From the NCBI GenBank assembly GCA_017528085.1, contig JAFXPH010000015.1:34748-98747 (forward strand): 64,000 nucleotides of DNA, read 5' to 3'. The notes beneath the pieces are model-generated. The model ran no database searches, had not been told where the DNA came from, and saw only the letters and a list, made by a program, of their open reading frames with translations. A program made the translations under genes and the position numbers. This document shows, piece after piece, positions 1 through 9,832 of this stretch (positions within the stretch are counted from its first letter, which is position 1; each line of letters opens with the position of its first letter). Source of the DNA: Clostridia bacterium (GTDB lineage: Bacteria > Bacillota > Clostridia > TANB77 > CAG-508).

Positions 1-2141
1 AATCTATATCCTGTAACTTCATTATATTCTAGTATCATCTTTGAAAAGTCTGTCAAAGAAATGACACCATCACAATTTAAGTCACCTCTTACAATTAATG
101 TGTATACGTCTCCGTTATCTAGTACTATTTTCATGCCTGTTGAGACATAATTAACATAATCATTTTCTATTATAACACGGTCATCCTTATTTTTCAAGGA
201 AAAATTGATATTTGTGTCAATATTTTTAATAAAATCTGATATTTTTGTATTTCTTTCTATCTTTCTTATAAGCATTTTGCTATCATCTTGTACGTAATTA
301 TTTACTCTAAAATATTCCATTTCAATTGGATCATCAGGATCTGGAACAATTGGAATGTCAGGATCTGGTTCAATTGGAATGTCTGGATCCGGATCTATCG
401 GAATATCTGGATCTGGTTCAATTGGAATATCTGGATCCGGATTAATTGGATCATCAGGATCTGGAACAATTGGAATGTCTGGATCCGGATCAACTGGAAT
501 ATCTGGGTTTGATTCACCTGTCTTAGTAAATACTTTTACACAAAAGTCTGAGTTTTCTGTATTAATACCAGATATATCTTCATCATTTAATAATGACCAA
601 TTTCTACCATCAAATGACATATAACTGTTTCTTGAAGATCTTACATCAGAAAACATTGATCCTGCATAAGATGATTCAACTGCAACAGTAAATTTATTAT
701 TTGTTGAAGTTTGTTTAATAACAACACCAAAGCTATCTCCACTTATTTCGATATCATTAATATCAATTTTGTGGTATCCTGGAGCTAAAACTCCATTAGA
801 AGATCCAACAAATGTTAATGTATCTGTATTTAAGTTATCATTGCTTGGGTTGATATAAACTTCAAAACTTACATAGTCTTGTAATGAAACACCAACATGA
901 GTTATTGTTTCTTTTTCACTACCATTCTTTGTATATTTTAGGCCATAATATCCAACTCTTGTATCTGGAGCTGTTATTTTGAAAGCACCACCACAGAAAT
1001 CACTTTGGTAGATGTTATCGTAATCAATCATTTTTGTAGATTCAATTGCATAAGTATCTGACTCTACTAAAACATCTTCGTATGAAATGTAGTATGTACC
1101 ACTATTTTGAACTCCTGTACCATAAGAGTTTAAGCAGATATAAGCACCATCTGTACTAGGTCTATATGTTGAGTTAAAGTTATTTCTAGAATAATTATCA
1201 TCCCAACCTATAATTGTTATGGCGTGGTCTCTTTTTATTGATGGATTATTACAGAAGTATGCACCTGAGCCTGTTGCATCAGATGGATCAGAATAGTATC
1301 TTAATTCGTTAGCAGCTGTTGTTGTAACAACACCACCATATTTAACGACACATTCTTTAATATATCTTCTTGCACTATTTAAACCATCTTGAGTATATTC
1401 ATTTCCTGCAGCATCATAGTATCTAACTCCATTTGAATCAAATTGTTTTAAAATTTGAGGTAGAATTAAATATCCTGTTGCTTCTCTTTCTGCAGGTATA
1501 TCTATATCACTTAAATTTATTTGGCTTGTGTTATTTTCAAAAGGCATTTTATTTTCAGATACAGCACCTGTACCATTAGTTAAATATGCCAAACCAATTA
1601 GTGAGACACCACCTTCAGAAGGACTTCTATTATAACCTTTTGGATTTACACCGTCTCTAAATCTTTTAACAGTTGCATAGTCCATGTGTCTTTCTGAATA
1701 GTTTGTTTCTATGTTTTCATACAAGTAAGTATTATTTTCAAAACATGTTAATAAACTGAATGCCCAACATTCAGCTGTATTCATTTGGTTCTTTACTCTT
1801 ACAGGAATATGATCCATAACGTTATATGTTGAACCTTCTGCATACCCTTTTACAGTATCAAGTTTCAAAATTGAATCATTTAACAATGTACCAATTTGGT
1901 TTATTGAAGCCTCTTGAGACTCTAAATAACCTTCTGGCATAACATTTGAACTTGCAAATGGCATGTTAGATACTGTTCTATCTTCACTATTTGCCCATTC
2001 AATGTAGCTTTTTGAGTATTCAACTTCGAACTCTGATTTTACAGAACTCTCAGCATAAGAACTATTACACATGATAATACCTGCAAGCATAGTACCAACA
2101 CATATACTTACAACCTTCTTACCAAGTTTAAATTTTCTCAT
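1..2141 (-). CDS. Secreted papain-family (C1) cysteine protease with Pro-Asp repeat linker and dockerin-like motif, 3' end outside window
   Basis: Seen: an open frame of 713 codons runs off the left edge, so the C-terminus is missing. Residues 1-30 form a signal peptide (KKVV..., hydrophobic core, likely cut after SYA). The papain triad is visible: Cys125 in AECWAFS, His306 in RDHAITIIGWDD, Asn338 in LNSYGTG. A beta-rich region follows (about 350-535), resembling the lectin-like domain often found after such proteases. Eight PDxPIxPD repeats fill residues 542-605, and near residue 690 comes GDLNCDGVISLTDF, a calcium-binding dockerin-type loop (D-x-N-x-D-G-...-D). Known: this layout belongs to exported surface proteases of gut Firmicutes. 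Inferred: extracellular peptide hydrolysis, with the PD linker spacing the catalytic part from an anchoring module. Start chosen from GAGTG upstream and the signal peptide; it has its own promoter at 2183-2211. Confidence 0.85.
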   Translation of the reverse strand, partial: MRKFKLGKKVVSICVGTMLAGIIMCNSSYAESSVKSEFEVEYSKSYIEWANSEDRTVSNMPFASSNVMPEGYLESQEASINQIGTLLNDSILKLDTVKGYAEGSTYNVMDHIPVRVKNQMNTAECWAFSLLTCFENNTYLYENIETNYSERHMDYATVKRFRDGVNPKGYNRSPSEGGVSLIGLAYLTNGTGAVSENKMPFENNTSQINLSDIDIPAEREATGYLILPQILKQFDSNGVRYYDAAGNEYTQDGLNSARRYIKECVVKYGGVVTTTAANELRYYSDPSDATGSGAYFCNNPSIKRDHAITIIGWDDNYSRNNFNSTYRPSTDGAYICLNSYGTGVQNSGTYYISYEDVLVESDTYAIESTKMIDYDNIYQSDFCGGAFKITAPDTRVGYYGLKYTKNGSEKETITHVGVSLQDYVSFEVYINPSNDNLNTDTLTFVGSSNGVLAPGYHKIDINDIEISGDSFGVVIKQTSTNNKFTVAVESSYAGSMFSDVRSSRNSYMSFDGRNWSLLNDEDISGINTENSDFCVKVFTKTGESNPDIPVDPDPDIPIVPDPDDPINPDPDIPIEPDPDIPIDPDPDIPIEPDPDIPIVPDPDDPIEMEYFRVNNYVQDDSKMLIRKIERNTKISDFIKNIDTNINFSLKNKDDRVIIENDYVNYVSTGMKIVLDNGDVYTLIVRGDLNCDGVISLTDFSKMILEYNEVTGYR
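325..516 (-). repeat. Eight tandem 24-bp units coding a Pro-Asp linker
   Basis: Eight in-frame 24-bp units lie end to end (unit starts 325, 349, 373 ... 493). They code for PDxPIxPD-type octapeptides in the minus-strand protease. Units differ mostly by silent or conservative changes (GGATCC/GGATCT variants), as expected for a coding minisatellite that changes in unit number. Confidence 0.9.
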
Positions 2142-2444
2142 AGATTCACTCGCTTTCTAAGATATATTTAACTTATGGTTTTATTATAGTAGCTTTTTTT
2201 AGTAAAATCAAGTCCTGTTTCACTATTTTCAATGGTTTCGAGCGTTTTTTGTTAAATATCATACTAGGGAAAATAAGACTTTAACGACTATTGTCTTTTA
2301 ATATTAAGTTTTCGTTACATCAGTGTTTTTAGGCTATTCAGGGTGTTTGTAACATTTTTGTAACATTTTCTTAACACTACTGATATAACTTTTACAGGTG
2401 TTTTGTTGTATAATTATAGAAGATAGAATTCATAAGGAGAAAAA
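2142..2444. other. Divergent 303-bp intergenic region
   Basis: This spacer separates the secreted protease (minus) from the zincin-like gene (plus). It holds the protease promoter, two direct copies of TTGTAACATTTT about 11 bp apart (2347-2370), and a TATAAT box (2409-2414) 30 bp before the plus-strand start. I see no small gene in it. Confidence 0.6.
2183..2211 (-). promoter_or_regulatory. Sigma-A promoter of the secreted protease
   Basis: On the minus strand: -35 TTGATT, exactly 17 bp, -10 TATAAT (2188-2183), about 40 bp before the start codon. Confidence 0.7.
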
Positions 2445-3566
2445 ATGGGAATTAGTTCTGTACTTAAGAAAGAAGGCATCAATATAATTGGTGAATTAAA
2501 TACTCTAGACGTAAATAAAATTGCATCTCTAATATCAGAAAAAATTTGTACTGCATTTCCTGAATACAACTTAAATCAAAGTGATTTGTTTGTTGCAATT
2601 GCTAGACTTAATATGTATGTTGCAGAAATGCCTAATGATACTATTGGTGCAAAATACTACTACAAAACAAGTTCTATCTATTTCAACAAAAATATGGATA
2701 TAAATAAACTAAACACTTTATCTTTACACGAGTGTATTCATTATATTCAAGAAAAAGTAGATAAACGTGGAAGATTAAGAAGACTTGGCTTATATCAATT
2801 AGGAAAACCTGGTGAAGCTATAAACGAAGCATCTGTTCAATTAATGGCTTCAGTAGCTAATGGTTGTAAAGAAGAAGAAGTTAAATACTATAACATGAAT
2901 ATAAGCACAAGAAGTCCTGATTTCTATCCTTTAGAAACAGCTCTTCTTAAAGAATTAATATACTTTACAGGTCCTTATCCTCTATTCCATAGCACTTTGT
3001 ATAGTAATAATGTATTTAAAAATACATTCATTTCAAAATCTTCAAAAGAAACATACAACAAGATAGTTAATAACTTTGACCTACTAATGCAATATCAAGA
3101 AAAATTAAATGAAGAGACTTACAAATTATATGGATTTGATAATGATAGTTTAGCGAAAGTAAAGAGAATCAACGATAATATCGCTTCTTTAAAAGAAATA
3201 ATAGTTGAAAAAACTTTTGATATACAAAATACAATAATTGAAGAATGCTTTAATAAAGCTTTTGACAATATAAAAACAACTGCTGATATATCTAATTTCC
3301 AAGCTGATTTATATAATTTTCATTCAGTTATAATTACAGCAGACAACTATTCATTCTATGTTGATTATTATAAAAAGATGATTAAAAAACTTAGAGAAAA
3401 GAAAAAATTCATTGAACAATATGGTCCTATACCAGTTATCGCTAATAACACTTCAACTGATTTATACTTTGTAGAAGAAAACACTTATGGATTTAGTTTC
3501 TTTAAGACATTCTTCTCAAAACTCAACTTAGTATTTGAAGATAGATTTAGATCAAGAGAATATTAA
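2445..3566 (+). CDS. Zincin-like protein of unknown function (HExxH plus NEA motif)
   Basis: I do not recognise the family. Seen: 373 aa with no signal peptide or membrane segment, so probably cytoplasmic. Residues 94-101 read LHECIHYI, an HExxH zinc-protease helix (His95, Glu96, His99), and 29 residues further is INEAS (Glu128), placed like the third zinc ligand of gluzincins (NExxx). The C-terminal two thirds are charged and helical. Inferred: a zinc metallopeptidase or a relic of one; its substrate cannot be read from context. The start is fixed by AAGGAGA 6 bp upstream. It is a single-gene unit, ending in a terminator shared with the convergent pgeF. Confidence 0.65.
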   Translation: MGISSVLKKEGINIIGELNTLDVNKIASLISEKICTAFPEYNLNQSDLFVAIARLNMYVAEMPNDTIGAKYYYKTSSIYFNKNMDINKLNTLSLHECIHYIQEKVDKRGRLRRLGLYQLGKPGEAINEASVQLMASVANGCKEEEVKYYNMNISTRSPDFYPLETALLKELIYFTGPYPLFHSTLYSNNVFKNTFISKSSKETYNKIVNNFDLLMQYQEKLNEETYKLYGFDNDSLAKVKRINDNIASLKEIIVEKTFDIQNTIIEECFNKAFDNIKTTADISNFQADLYNFHSVIITADNYSFYVDYYKKMIKKLREKKKFIEQYGPIPVIANNTSTDLYFVEENTYGFSFFKTFFSKLNLVFEDRFRSREY

Positions 3567-3601
3567 AAAAAGATCGAAAGAAATAAACTTTCGATCTTTT
3601 T
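3567..3601. terminator. Bidirectional terminator
   Basis: Stem AAAGATCGAAAG / CTTTCGATCTTT with a 7-base loop, A-tract on one side and T-tract on the other. It lies between two convergent genes and can serve both. Confidence 0.85.
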
Positions 3602-3603
3602 AT

Positions 3604-4392
3604 TTATAATTTAATTATTGCTGTACCTCTTTTAAAGTTCTCCCCTTCTGCTCTTGCAGAATGAACTTCCTCTTGCTCGCAAACACTACATATCTCACTA
3701 TCTATAATGTTTTTTTCTAATACTTTACATTCTAGTAATAGTTTTTTAGTTATTTGAACCAAATCGATATAATATTTTTGCTTTCCATCAACAATATCAC
3801 CTTTAAAGATTATATCTTCTAAGTTAAAGTAGTTAAATATTCCTTCGCATAGTTCTTTTATGTCCTCATCTACTTCGAAGTGGTCTTTTCTAATTGATGG
3901 ACAAATATATACTTGAATATCTGATGGATTACACTTATATGCATCTATCATTTTCTGGACGGTTTTTAATGCTATCTTTTTGAATGTTCCTTTCCAACCA
4001 GAATGTACATCTCCTATTACTTTCTTAACCGGATCGTAAAAGAAAAGAAGTATGCAATCAGCATTTTTTGATGATAAAGTTATGTTTTCTCTATTTGTTA
4101 AAAGGCCATCTACTTCATCTAGTTCACTAGTATCTATTACTTTATCTATACATCTTACTACATCAGTATGTTTTTGAACTGGTTCTACTAAGGTATCCCT
4201 TTCTATTCCCAATTCTTCAAAAAGCATGTCATAACTTAAGTCATGATTTGGTCTTCCAAAGCTAAAATCCAAATCATCTTTTTTTAATGCATATGCATGT
4301 ACAACACCTTGTTTACGTAGTTTTTTGAAGATTAAGTAATTAGCTTTTTCTCCATTTACTACTTCAACTTCGTTTTTATTATAATTTATCAT
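3604..4392 (-). CDS. pgeF: Peptidoglycan editing factor / multicopper-oxidoreductase-fold protein (YfiH/LACC1 family)
   Basis: 262 aa, the usual length. The three family active-site residues are present: His75 in VQKHTDVV, Cys113 in NADCILL and His130 in GDVHSGWKGT. The C-terminal FKRGTAII resembles the family end. Known: YfiH/LACC1 enzymes act on purine nucleosides (phosphorylase/deaminase activity reported), and the E. coli member is linked to removing wrong residues from peptidoglycan precursors. Here it is the last gene of ogg - transglutaminase - addB - pgeF, starting directly after the addB stop, so probably co-translated with addB. Cytoplasmic; no signal peptide. Confidence 0.88.
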   Translation of the reverse strand: MINYNKNEVEVVNGEKANYLIFKKLRKQGVVHAYALKKDDLDFSFGRPNHDLSYDMLFEELGIERDTLVEPVQKHTDVVRCIDKVIDTSELDEVDGLLTNRENITLSSKNADCILLFFYDPVKKVIGDVHSGWKGTFKKIALKTVQKMIDAYKCNPSDIQVYICPSIRKDHFEVDEDIKELCEGIFNYFNLEDIIFKGDIVDGKQKYYIDLVQITKKLLLECKVLEKNIIDSEICSVCEQEEVHSARAEGENFKRGTAIIKL

Positions 4393-7300
4393 TTATTCAT
4401 CCTCTTCCCTTAAAGATTCTAAAATATTCTTTTTGTTATATTTCTTTATCATGTTGTAGCTATTATCCTTAATACTTGTATTAAACATACATATTGGTTT
4501 ATATACACAATAATCACATCCTGTTTGTTTTTTATAGTAGTATGGATATGCATCTATTTTTCCGCCCAAGATTTCATTTGATATTTCCTTAATAACACTT
4601 CTTACTTTTTTATTTAAATTATTAAGTTGCTTGCTATCAAGCAAATAATTAGATTCTGATAGATCACCATCTTTCTTAAGCTTAACTGGAATAATATCAG
4701 AAGATTCTCCTTCTGAAAGCTTATTATCCATCATCTTAACTACATTTATATCTGCAAGTATTATTCCCTTCATCTTGAAGTTTTGTTTAATCTGATTTTT
4801 AATCTCTTCTTCAGAAAGTCTATTTGATTGACTATTAATTGCTTTATCAACTAATGGTAAATACAGAATTCCTGCTTCTACAAAATCGTTTTGAGAAAGC
4901 ATAGCATCCATATAAGTAATAAGCTGAATTTGCATTCCTGCGTAGACTTTATTGTAATCAATATCCTTAACAGATGACTTATAATCAATAATTCTTATAT
5001 AAGAGTCATTGCCATATTTTGCTATATCAACTCTATCTATTTTTCCATAAAGTTCAATTGTTCTGTCGTCATCTAGTTCATATTTTACTGGTTTAAATGA
5101 AACCTCATGTCCCATTACTTTAAAGTCACTATATTTAAGAGTATAAACAATATATTTAATAGATTCAGTTACTAACTTCTTAAGTCTTTTTGTTAGCATT
5201 CTATATTTAGATGAATATACTAAAGAATAGTATCTAGAACTTGATAAAATACTTGTTATTATCTCTTCTACTATATCCTCTATTTCTTTATCAGAAATTG
5301 TTTTAACATCTAAATTTAAATCGTCTATCTTTTCAAAGAACTTATCTGTTACCTCATGCATAAATGATCCTGTATCTACAGGTTTTACTCTAAGTTCTTC
5401 TTTTTCATCTATTTTTAGTCCATAAAGCATATGGAATGAGAATGGACAACTTCTATATTTTTCAAGTCTTGATATTGTTGTATTTAATTGATTTGAATAT
5501 AGTTTTCTAATGTTTTCTTTATTTAATACTTCTGCCTTATTTGAATAGTATATACCAGATACTGCTTTTTTAAACTTCTTCTTACTGTTTGTATAATAGT
5601 ATAAAAGTAACTCTTTCCACTCTTCAGGTAGTTCTTTTCCTGTGTCTAATGATTTTTTATACATATCTAGCGCTTCATCAAAGCTTGCCTCTTCAGAAGT
5701 TATTTTATAATTTGTTTCAATTACATCACTTTCTTCTTTTAGGTTTATAAACATCCTTTTAACCTTTTTAAGAAGCATAGACATTCTTATACTTTTTCCT
5801 TCTCTATCTGCAATAGAATAAGATAAATATAACTTGTCTGATGGAAGAGCAAATACTCTATAATAATTGAACTGTGTAGAATATAGGTTATCTATAGAAT
5901 CTTTTGCAAGTTCTATTCCCTTTTCTTTAAGTTCTTCTCTATTTGCATCATTAAAGAATCCTTCAGATGCAATTTGTGCAGGGAATATTCCATCATTTAA
6001 TCCAATTAAAAATAATACTTTAACATCATCATTTCTACTTCTTAAAGTATCAGTGTAAGTAACTTCATCTTGATACATTGGAATAATTCCAATATCTGCA
6101 CTTCTAAATCCTATTCTAAGTAAGTCTGCATATTTTTCGAATGATACTACATCATCTCCAAATAGCATAACCATTTCTTCTAGTATTTCTATAAATAATT
6201 TATAACTTGTGTTATATTCATTACTTACGTCTAATGAGTTATACTCATTTAACTTGTTGTTTAAATTATTATTAATATTATTATCAATTAAAAACTTATA
6301 TAGTCCCTCTGATATATCTTTTACAGTCTTTAATCTTGTAAAAGAATCTTTAAATCCTAAAAGTGGTCCTATTATTTTCTTTCTTAATTCTTCTAGTTTA
6401 AGTTGTTTGTCATTTACTTCTTCATATGAAAATTCTTGATACCATTTATTACCTCTTATGTCCCACTTTCTAATGTAATTTTCAAGAGTATAAATATCTT
6501 CATATTCAACATCAATAAGTCCTGTCTTTAAGTAATTAAATACTGTGTCATATGAGAAACTCTCTTTAAAAACATCAAAAATGGAAAGTACATACCTTAT
6601 AAGTATATTTTGATTAATATCTTTCTTATCATCGATAAAAACTGGTATGTTGTACTTACTTAGTATTACTTTTACATCCTGAGCGTACAAATCTGAGTCT
6701 TCGCAAATAATTGCTATATCTTTGTATCTGTATCCTTTTTCATGTACTAATTCATAAATATTCTTAGCTGCATTTTCAATTTCTGTATATGGATTAGAAG
6801 CTAAGAATAATTTAATATCATTTACTTCATTTAAATATTTCTTTGAAGTAAAAAATAGATTTTCTTCTATAAATTCTAATTCCTTGCTATTGTACTTATG
6901 AATTGTATCTAAGCACACCTCTTCCACATCATAGTTTAGTTCATGAGATATCTCTATTAATTTATTTGCAAATACTTTATTAAAATAAAAAATATCTGTC
7001 TCTCTATTTGTAGTATTTAAGTTATCTGTTGGAATTGCAATTGTAATTCCTAAAGACTTCTTAAGAAGTGCTCTAAATACATCAAATTCTTGCTTTGTAA
7101 AGCCTAAGAATTCATCCATGTATATATAAGAATTATCAAACATATTTGATTTTTCAATGTTCTTACTTAAAATGCCAAGCAAATCATCTTCATCTACATA
7201 TTTCTCTGAAATCATTTCAGTATATCTGCTATATAGATTAATTGCATCGTCTACTTTAAGCTTAGTATTAATATCACTAAAGTCTAAGCTTTTTAAATTT

Positions 7301-7692
7301 TCAATACTAACACTATGTTGCTTAAACTCTGTAAAAAGTCTTCCTATGATATCAACATTCTTATCTGACTTACCTAAGTAGTTTAAAGAATCTTTCATTT
7401 CTGAAAGTAAAGAATAAATAAGCATACTCTTTCCTGTTTTAGAAAGATGTACATCTGTTGCTCCACCAACTTCTTTTGAAAGTCTATAAGCCATTCTACT
7501 TAAAGTTAGAACTTCAACGTTTATCAAAGACTTCTTACCTAAAGCTTCAAATAAGTGTTTTTCACATGTTAAATTATATTGTTCTGGAACTATAACAAAT
7601 ACCTTATTAGTCTTCATTTTTTCTTTTATGTCGTCATATAGATATTTGCTCTTTCCAGAACCAGTTTTACCATAAACAATTTTGAATTTCAT
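4393..7692 (-). CDS. addB: AddB-type helicase-nuclease subunit (ATP-dependent deoxyribonuclease B)
   Basis: 1099 aa, in the range of AddB/RexB (about 1150). Residues 6-14 form a Walker A (GKTGSGKSK); the middle resembles an inactivated UvrD-type helicase; near residue 900 is the RecB-family nuclease core (GKIDRVDI ... IRIIDYKSS). Four cysteines placed as in the AddB iron-sulfur staple are present: one near residue 749 (RSCPFSF) and three near 1056 (CDYCVYKPIC). Known: AddB pairs with AddA to resect double-strand breaks and recognise Chi. Normally addA lies next to it, but here the neighbours are a transglutaminase-like gene and pgeF, and no addA is in the window. Start ATG at 7692, 10 bp after the upstream stop. 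Confidence 0.9.
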   Translation of the reverse strand: MKFKIVYGKTGSGKSKYLYDDIKEKMKTNKVFVIVPEQYNLTCEKHLFEALGKKSLINVEVLTLSRMAYRLSKEVGGATDVHLSKTGKSMLIYSLLSEMKDSLNYLGKSDKNVDIIGRLFTEFKQHSVSIENLKSLDFSDINTKLKVDDAINLYSRYTEMISEKYVDEDDLLGILSKNIEKSNMFDNSYIYMDEFLGFTKQEFDVFRALLKKSLGITIAIPTDNLNTTNRETDIFYFNKVFANKLIEISHELNYDVEEVCLDTIHKYNSKELEFIEENLFFTSKKYLNEVNDIKLFLASNPYTEIENAAKNIYELVHEKGYRYKDIAIICEDSDLYAQDVKVILSKYNIPVFIDDKKDINQNILIRYVLSIFDVFKESFSYDTVFNYLKTGLIDVEYEDIYTLENYIRKWDIRGNKWYQEFSYEEVNDKQLKLEELRKKIIGPLLGFKDSFTRLKTVKDISEGLYKFLIDNNINNNLNNKLNEYNSLDVSNEYNTSYKLFIEILEEMVMLFGDDVVSFEKYADLLRIGFRSADIGIIPMYQDEVTYTDTLRSRNDDVKVLFLIGLNDGIFPAQIASEGFFNDANREELKEKGIELAKDSIDNLYSTQFNYYRVFALPSDKLYLSYSIADREGKSIRMSMLLKKVKRMFINLKEESDVIETNYKITSEEASFDEALDMYKKSLDTGKELPEEWKELLLYYYTNSKKKFKKAVSGIYYSNKAEVLNKENIRKLYSNQLNTTISRLEKYRSCPFSFHMLYGLKIDEKEELRVKPVDTGSFMHEVTDKFFEKIDDLNLDVKTISDKEIEDIVEEIITSILSSSRYYSLVYSSKYRMLTKRLKKLVTESIKYIVYTLKYSDFKVMGHEVSFKPVKYELDDDRTIELYGKIDRVDIAKYGNDSYIRIIDYKSSVKDIDYNKVYAGMQIQLITYMDAMLSQNDFVEAGILYLPLVDKAINSQSNRLSEEEIKNQIKQNFKMKGIILADINVVKMMDNKLSEGESSDIIPVKLKKDGDLSESNYLLDSKQLNNLNKKVRSVIKEISNEILGGKIDAYPYYYKKQTGCDYCVYKPICMFNTSIKDNSYNMIKKYNKKNILESLREEDE

Positions 7693-7702
7693 TTATACTT
7701 CC

Positions 7703-8938
7703 TTAATAATTAGATACTGATAAAGTAGGATATTGGAATGCAAAATAATCTCCTACTATCTTTCCTGTTTCTGTATGATCATTGAACAAAGTATTTGATC
7801 CAACTAAGAAATATTTTGTTGATATTGAACGTTGTTTTCCTCCGCCAATAATAACTGGATCATCCCATGTAGTATCAACAGCATACCATTGTCCATCAAC
7901 TTTAACATAGTTCCATGCATGGCTTTCAGTTTGTCCACTACTATTAATACCTGTACCACAAACCATAATACATGGTATATTCATTTCATCTAAGATATAT
8001 TTAAATGCTCTAGCATATCCTTCACATACACATATACCACTAGTTAATGTTCCATAAACATTGTGGTTGTTGCCATTTACATCTTGCCTGTCATACTCGC
8101 AATGATTTACTAAAAAGTCATGAACATATTTGATTCTATCTCTTACATTCTCATATTTCATAGCTTCAGAAGCAACTTGGTGTTTTACATTTTCAATCTC
8201 TGCTATTGCGGCATCTACTTGAGCTTCTGTACTAAAGTCTGCTGACAAATAGCTTTCATTATCTGCAGCACCTATTTTTACTCTATATTCTTCGCCTCTA
8301 AACTTGTATGTTGTAGTTTCTGTTTGAAGATAGAATTTCTTAACATCAATATAGAATATTTCTGGATTATCAAATGATAAAGCGTTAATTGCAAGTTGAT
8401 ATGAGCTATTTAATTTATCTACTCCACCTTCTTCGTGTAAAAGCTTATCAAACTCCATATCATAATCTACAACGAATGTACCTGTTTTTAAGCGTTCTCT
8501 GTTATTGTATAAAGCTGTATAGAACATTTTAGCATAGCTATCAAGTTGATTATAATAAAAATCATCTGTCTTTCCTTCATTTAGTGACTCTGCAACTTTT
8601 TCCATATCTGCTTCTGATGCAGTTTGGATTTGAGCTTCTGCTAATTCTTGTCTCTTTTGTTCGTAGTCCTCAAATATTTTCTTTACTTCATCTTCTGTCA
8701 TATTTGTAGTTGTTTCATCTCTATGAACTACTTTAATGTTGTTACTAATATATTCTTCATCGTTTGTATTAGTATTCTCAGTTATTTCAGATGAGACTTT
8801 CTTACTAATACGACTTATTATACTATATTTTTCTGGTACATCTATAATGTCAAATAGATCTAGAAACACAAATAATGTAAAACAAAATAATATAAATACA
8901 AATATTAAGCCTACTAGACTAACTCCACGTTTTTTCAT
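7703..8938 (-). CDS. Membrane-anchored transglutaminase-like (cysteine protease fold) protein
   Basis: 411 aa from the start I prefer: ATG at 8938 with AGGA five bases upstream and just after the ogg stop. An ATG nine codons earlier would overlap ogg. Residues 6-27 are one N-terminal hydrophobic segment, so the rest is probably extracytoplasmic. A transglutaminase core lies at about 285-350, with Cys295 (CVCEGYA), His330 (ESHAWNYV) and Asp345 (VDTTWDDP) as catalytic triad. Known: bacterial members are mostly cell-surface peptidases or crosslinkers. Context: inside an operon with ogg upstream and addB downstream, with no functional link evident. Substrate unknown. Confidence 0.8.
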   Translation of the reverse strand: MKKRGVSLVGLIFVFILFCFTLFVFLDLFDIIDVPEKYSIISRISKKVSSEITENTNTNDEEYISNNIKVVHRDETTTNMTEDEVKKIFEDYEQKRQELAEAQIQTASEADMEKVAESLNEGKTDDFYYNQLDSYAKMFYTALYNNRERLKTGTFVVDYDMEFDKLLHEEGGVDKLNSSYQLAINALSFDNPEIFYIDVKKFYLQTETTTYKFRGEEYRVKIGAADNESYLSADFSTEAQVDAAIAEIENVKHQVASEAMKYENVRDRIKYVHDFLVNHCEYDRQDVNGNNHNVYGTLTSGICVCEGYARAFKYILDEMNIPCIMVCGTGINSSGQTESHAWNYVKVDGQWYAVDTTWDDPVIIGGGKQRSISTKYFLVGSNTLFNDHTETGKIVGDYFAFQYPTLSVSNY

Positions 8939-8943
8939 AATTC

Positions 8944-9810
8944 CTACTTTTCTTCCCTTCTCCAATAAAACAAGTATTGTTGTGCTAAACCTGCTTTATC
9001 TTTGAAATTTTCTTTTGCAAATTTTTCTATTTCTTTTTTACTTAATTTTTCTTCATCATCATACTTAAAGTATAAATCATTCATTACTCTTCTCACCCAA
9101 ACATCAATTGGAAAGGAATCATACCTTTTAAGTGCAAATAGCATTATGCAATTTGCAACTTTAGGTCCAACACCATCTAACTTTAACAAAGTATTTTCAA
9201 TTTCTTTAGTATCATTTAATGTTTTTAACTTTTCTAAATTAAATACTCCATCATTAATCATTTTTGTTGTATTAAAAATTCTAATATCTCTAAAACCTAG
9301 TCCTGTTTTTCTTAAATCTTCAACACTAGCTTTCCCTAGTTCCTTTGGTGTTGGAAAAGAATAATATTTTTTATTATTAAATATTATTTCCTTCCCATAT
9401 TGTTTAGATAAAGTATTAATAATCTTTTTTATTCTAGGAATATTATTATTTGCTGAAATAATAAATGATATTATTGTCTCCCATAAATCTTGATTTAAAA
9501 TTCTAATACCATCGCCAAACTCTACGGCATTGGCAAGATTAGAATCAATCTTGCTTAATTCATTTTTTATTTTTTTATAATCTGTTTTTAAATCAAAATA
9601 ATCTTCAATTAATTCTTTTAAATCTCTATCACTTACACCTTTAAATGTAACTGTTTTTCCATCTTTTTTGACATTAACAACTGAATTATTAAAAACGCCT
9701 GTATATGATTTGTCTTCCTCTATATCCCAACGGAAACACTGACCACATTCAAAAATGTCTTTTAATTCGAAAGAATTATCTATATTAATTTTTATTAATT
9801 GCTCTTTCAT
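8944..9810 (-). CDS. ogg: 8-oxoguanine DNA glycosylase / AP lyase (OGG family)
   Basis: 288 aa. An N-terminal OGG-type domain (FECGQCFRWDIEED, residues 20-33) precedes a helix-hairpin-helix-GPD domain. LDGVGPKVAN (211-220) carries the expected catalytic Lys217, and FPIDVWVRR holds Asp236; their 19-residue spacing equals that of the Lys/Asp pair in human OGG1. Function: excision of oxidised guanine in base-excision repair, with lyase activity. First gene of an operon with its own promoter at 9833-9861. The downstream membrane protein starts just past its stop. Confidence 0.88.
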   Translation of the reverse strand: MKEQLIKINIDNSFELKDIFECGQCFRWDIEEDKSYTGVFNNSVVNVKKDGKTVTFKGVSDRDLKELIEDYFDLKTDYKKIKNELSKIDSNLANAVEFGDGIRILNQDLWETIISFIISANNNIPRIKKIINTLSKQYGKEIIFNNKKYYSFPTPKELGKASVEDLRKTGLGFRDIRIFNTTKMINDGVFNLEKLKTLNDTKEIENTLLKLDGVGPKVANCIMLFALKRYDSFPIDVWVRRVMNDLYFKYDDEEKLSKKEIEKFAKENFKDKAGLAQQYLFYWRREEK

Positions 9811-9832
9811 ACACTACCCCTAGTTTGATAAT

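Noticed and set aside
288..624. Plus-strand open frames coding Gly/Ser or Asn/Trp/Ile repeats.
   Set aside because: Antisense shadows of the 24-bp repeats in the minus-strand protease.
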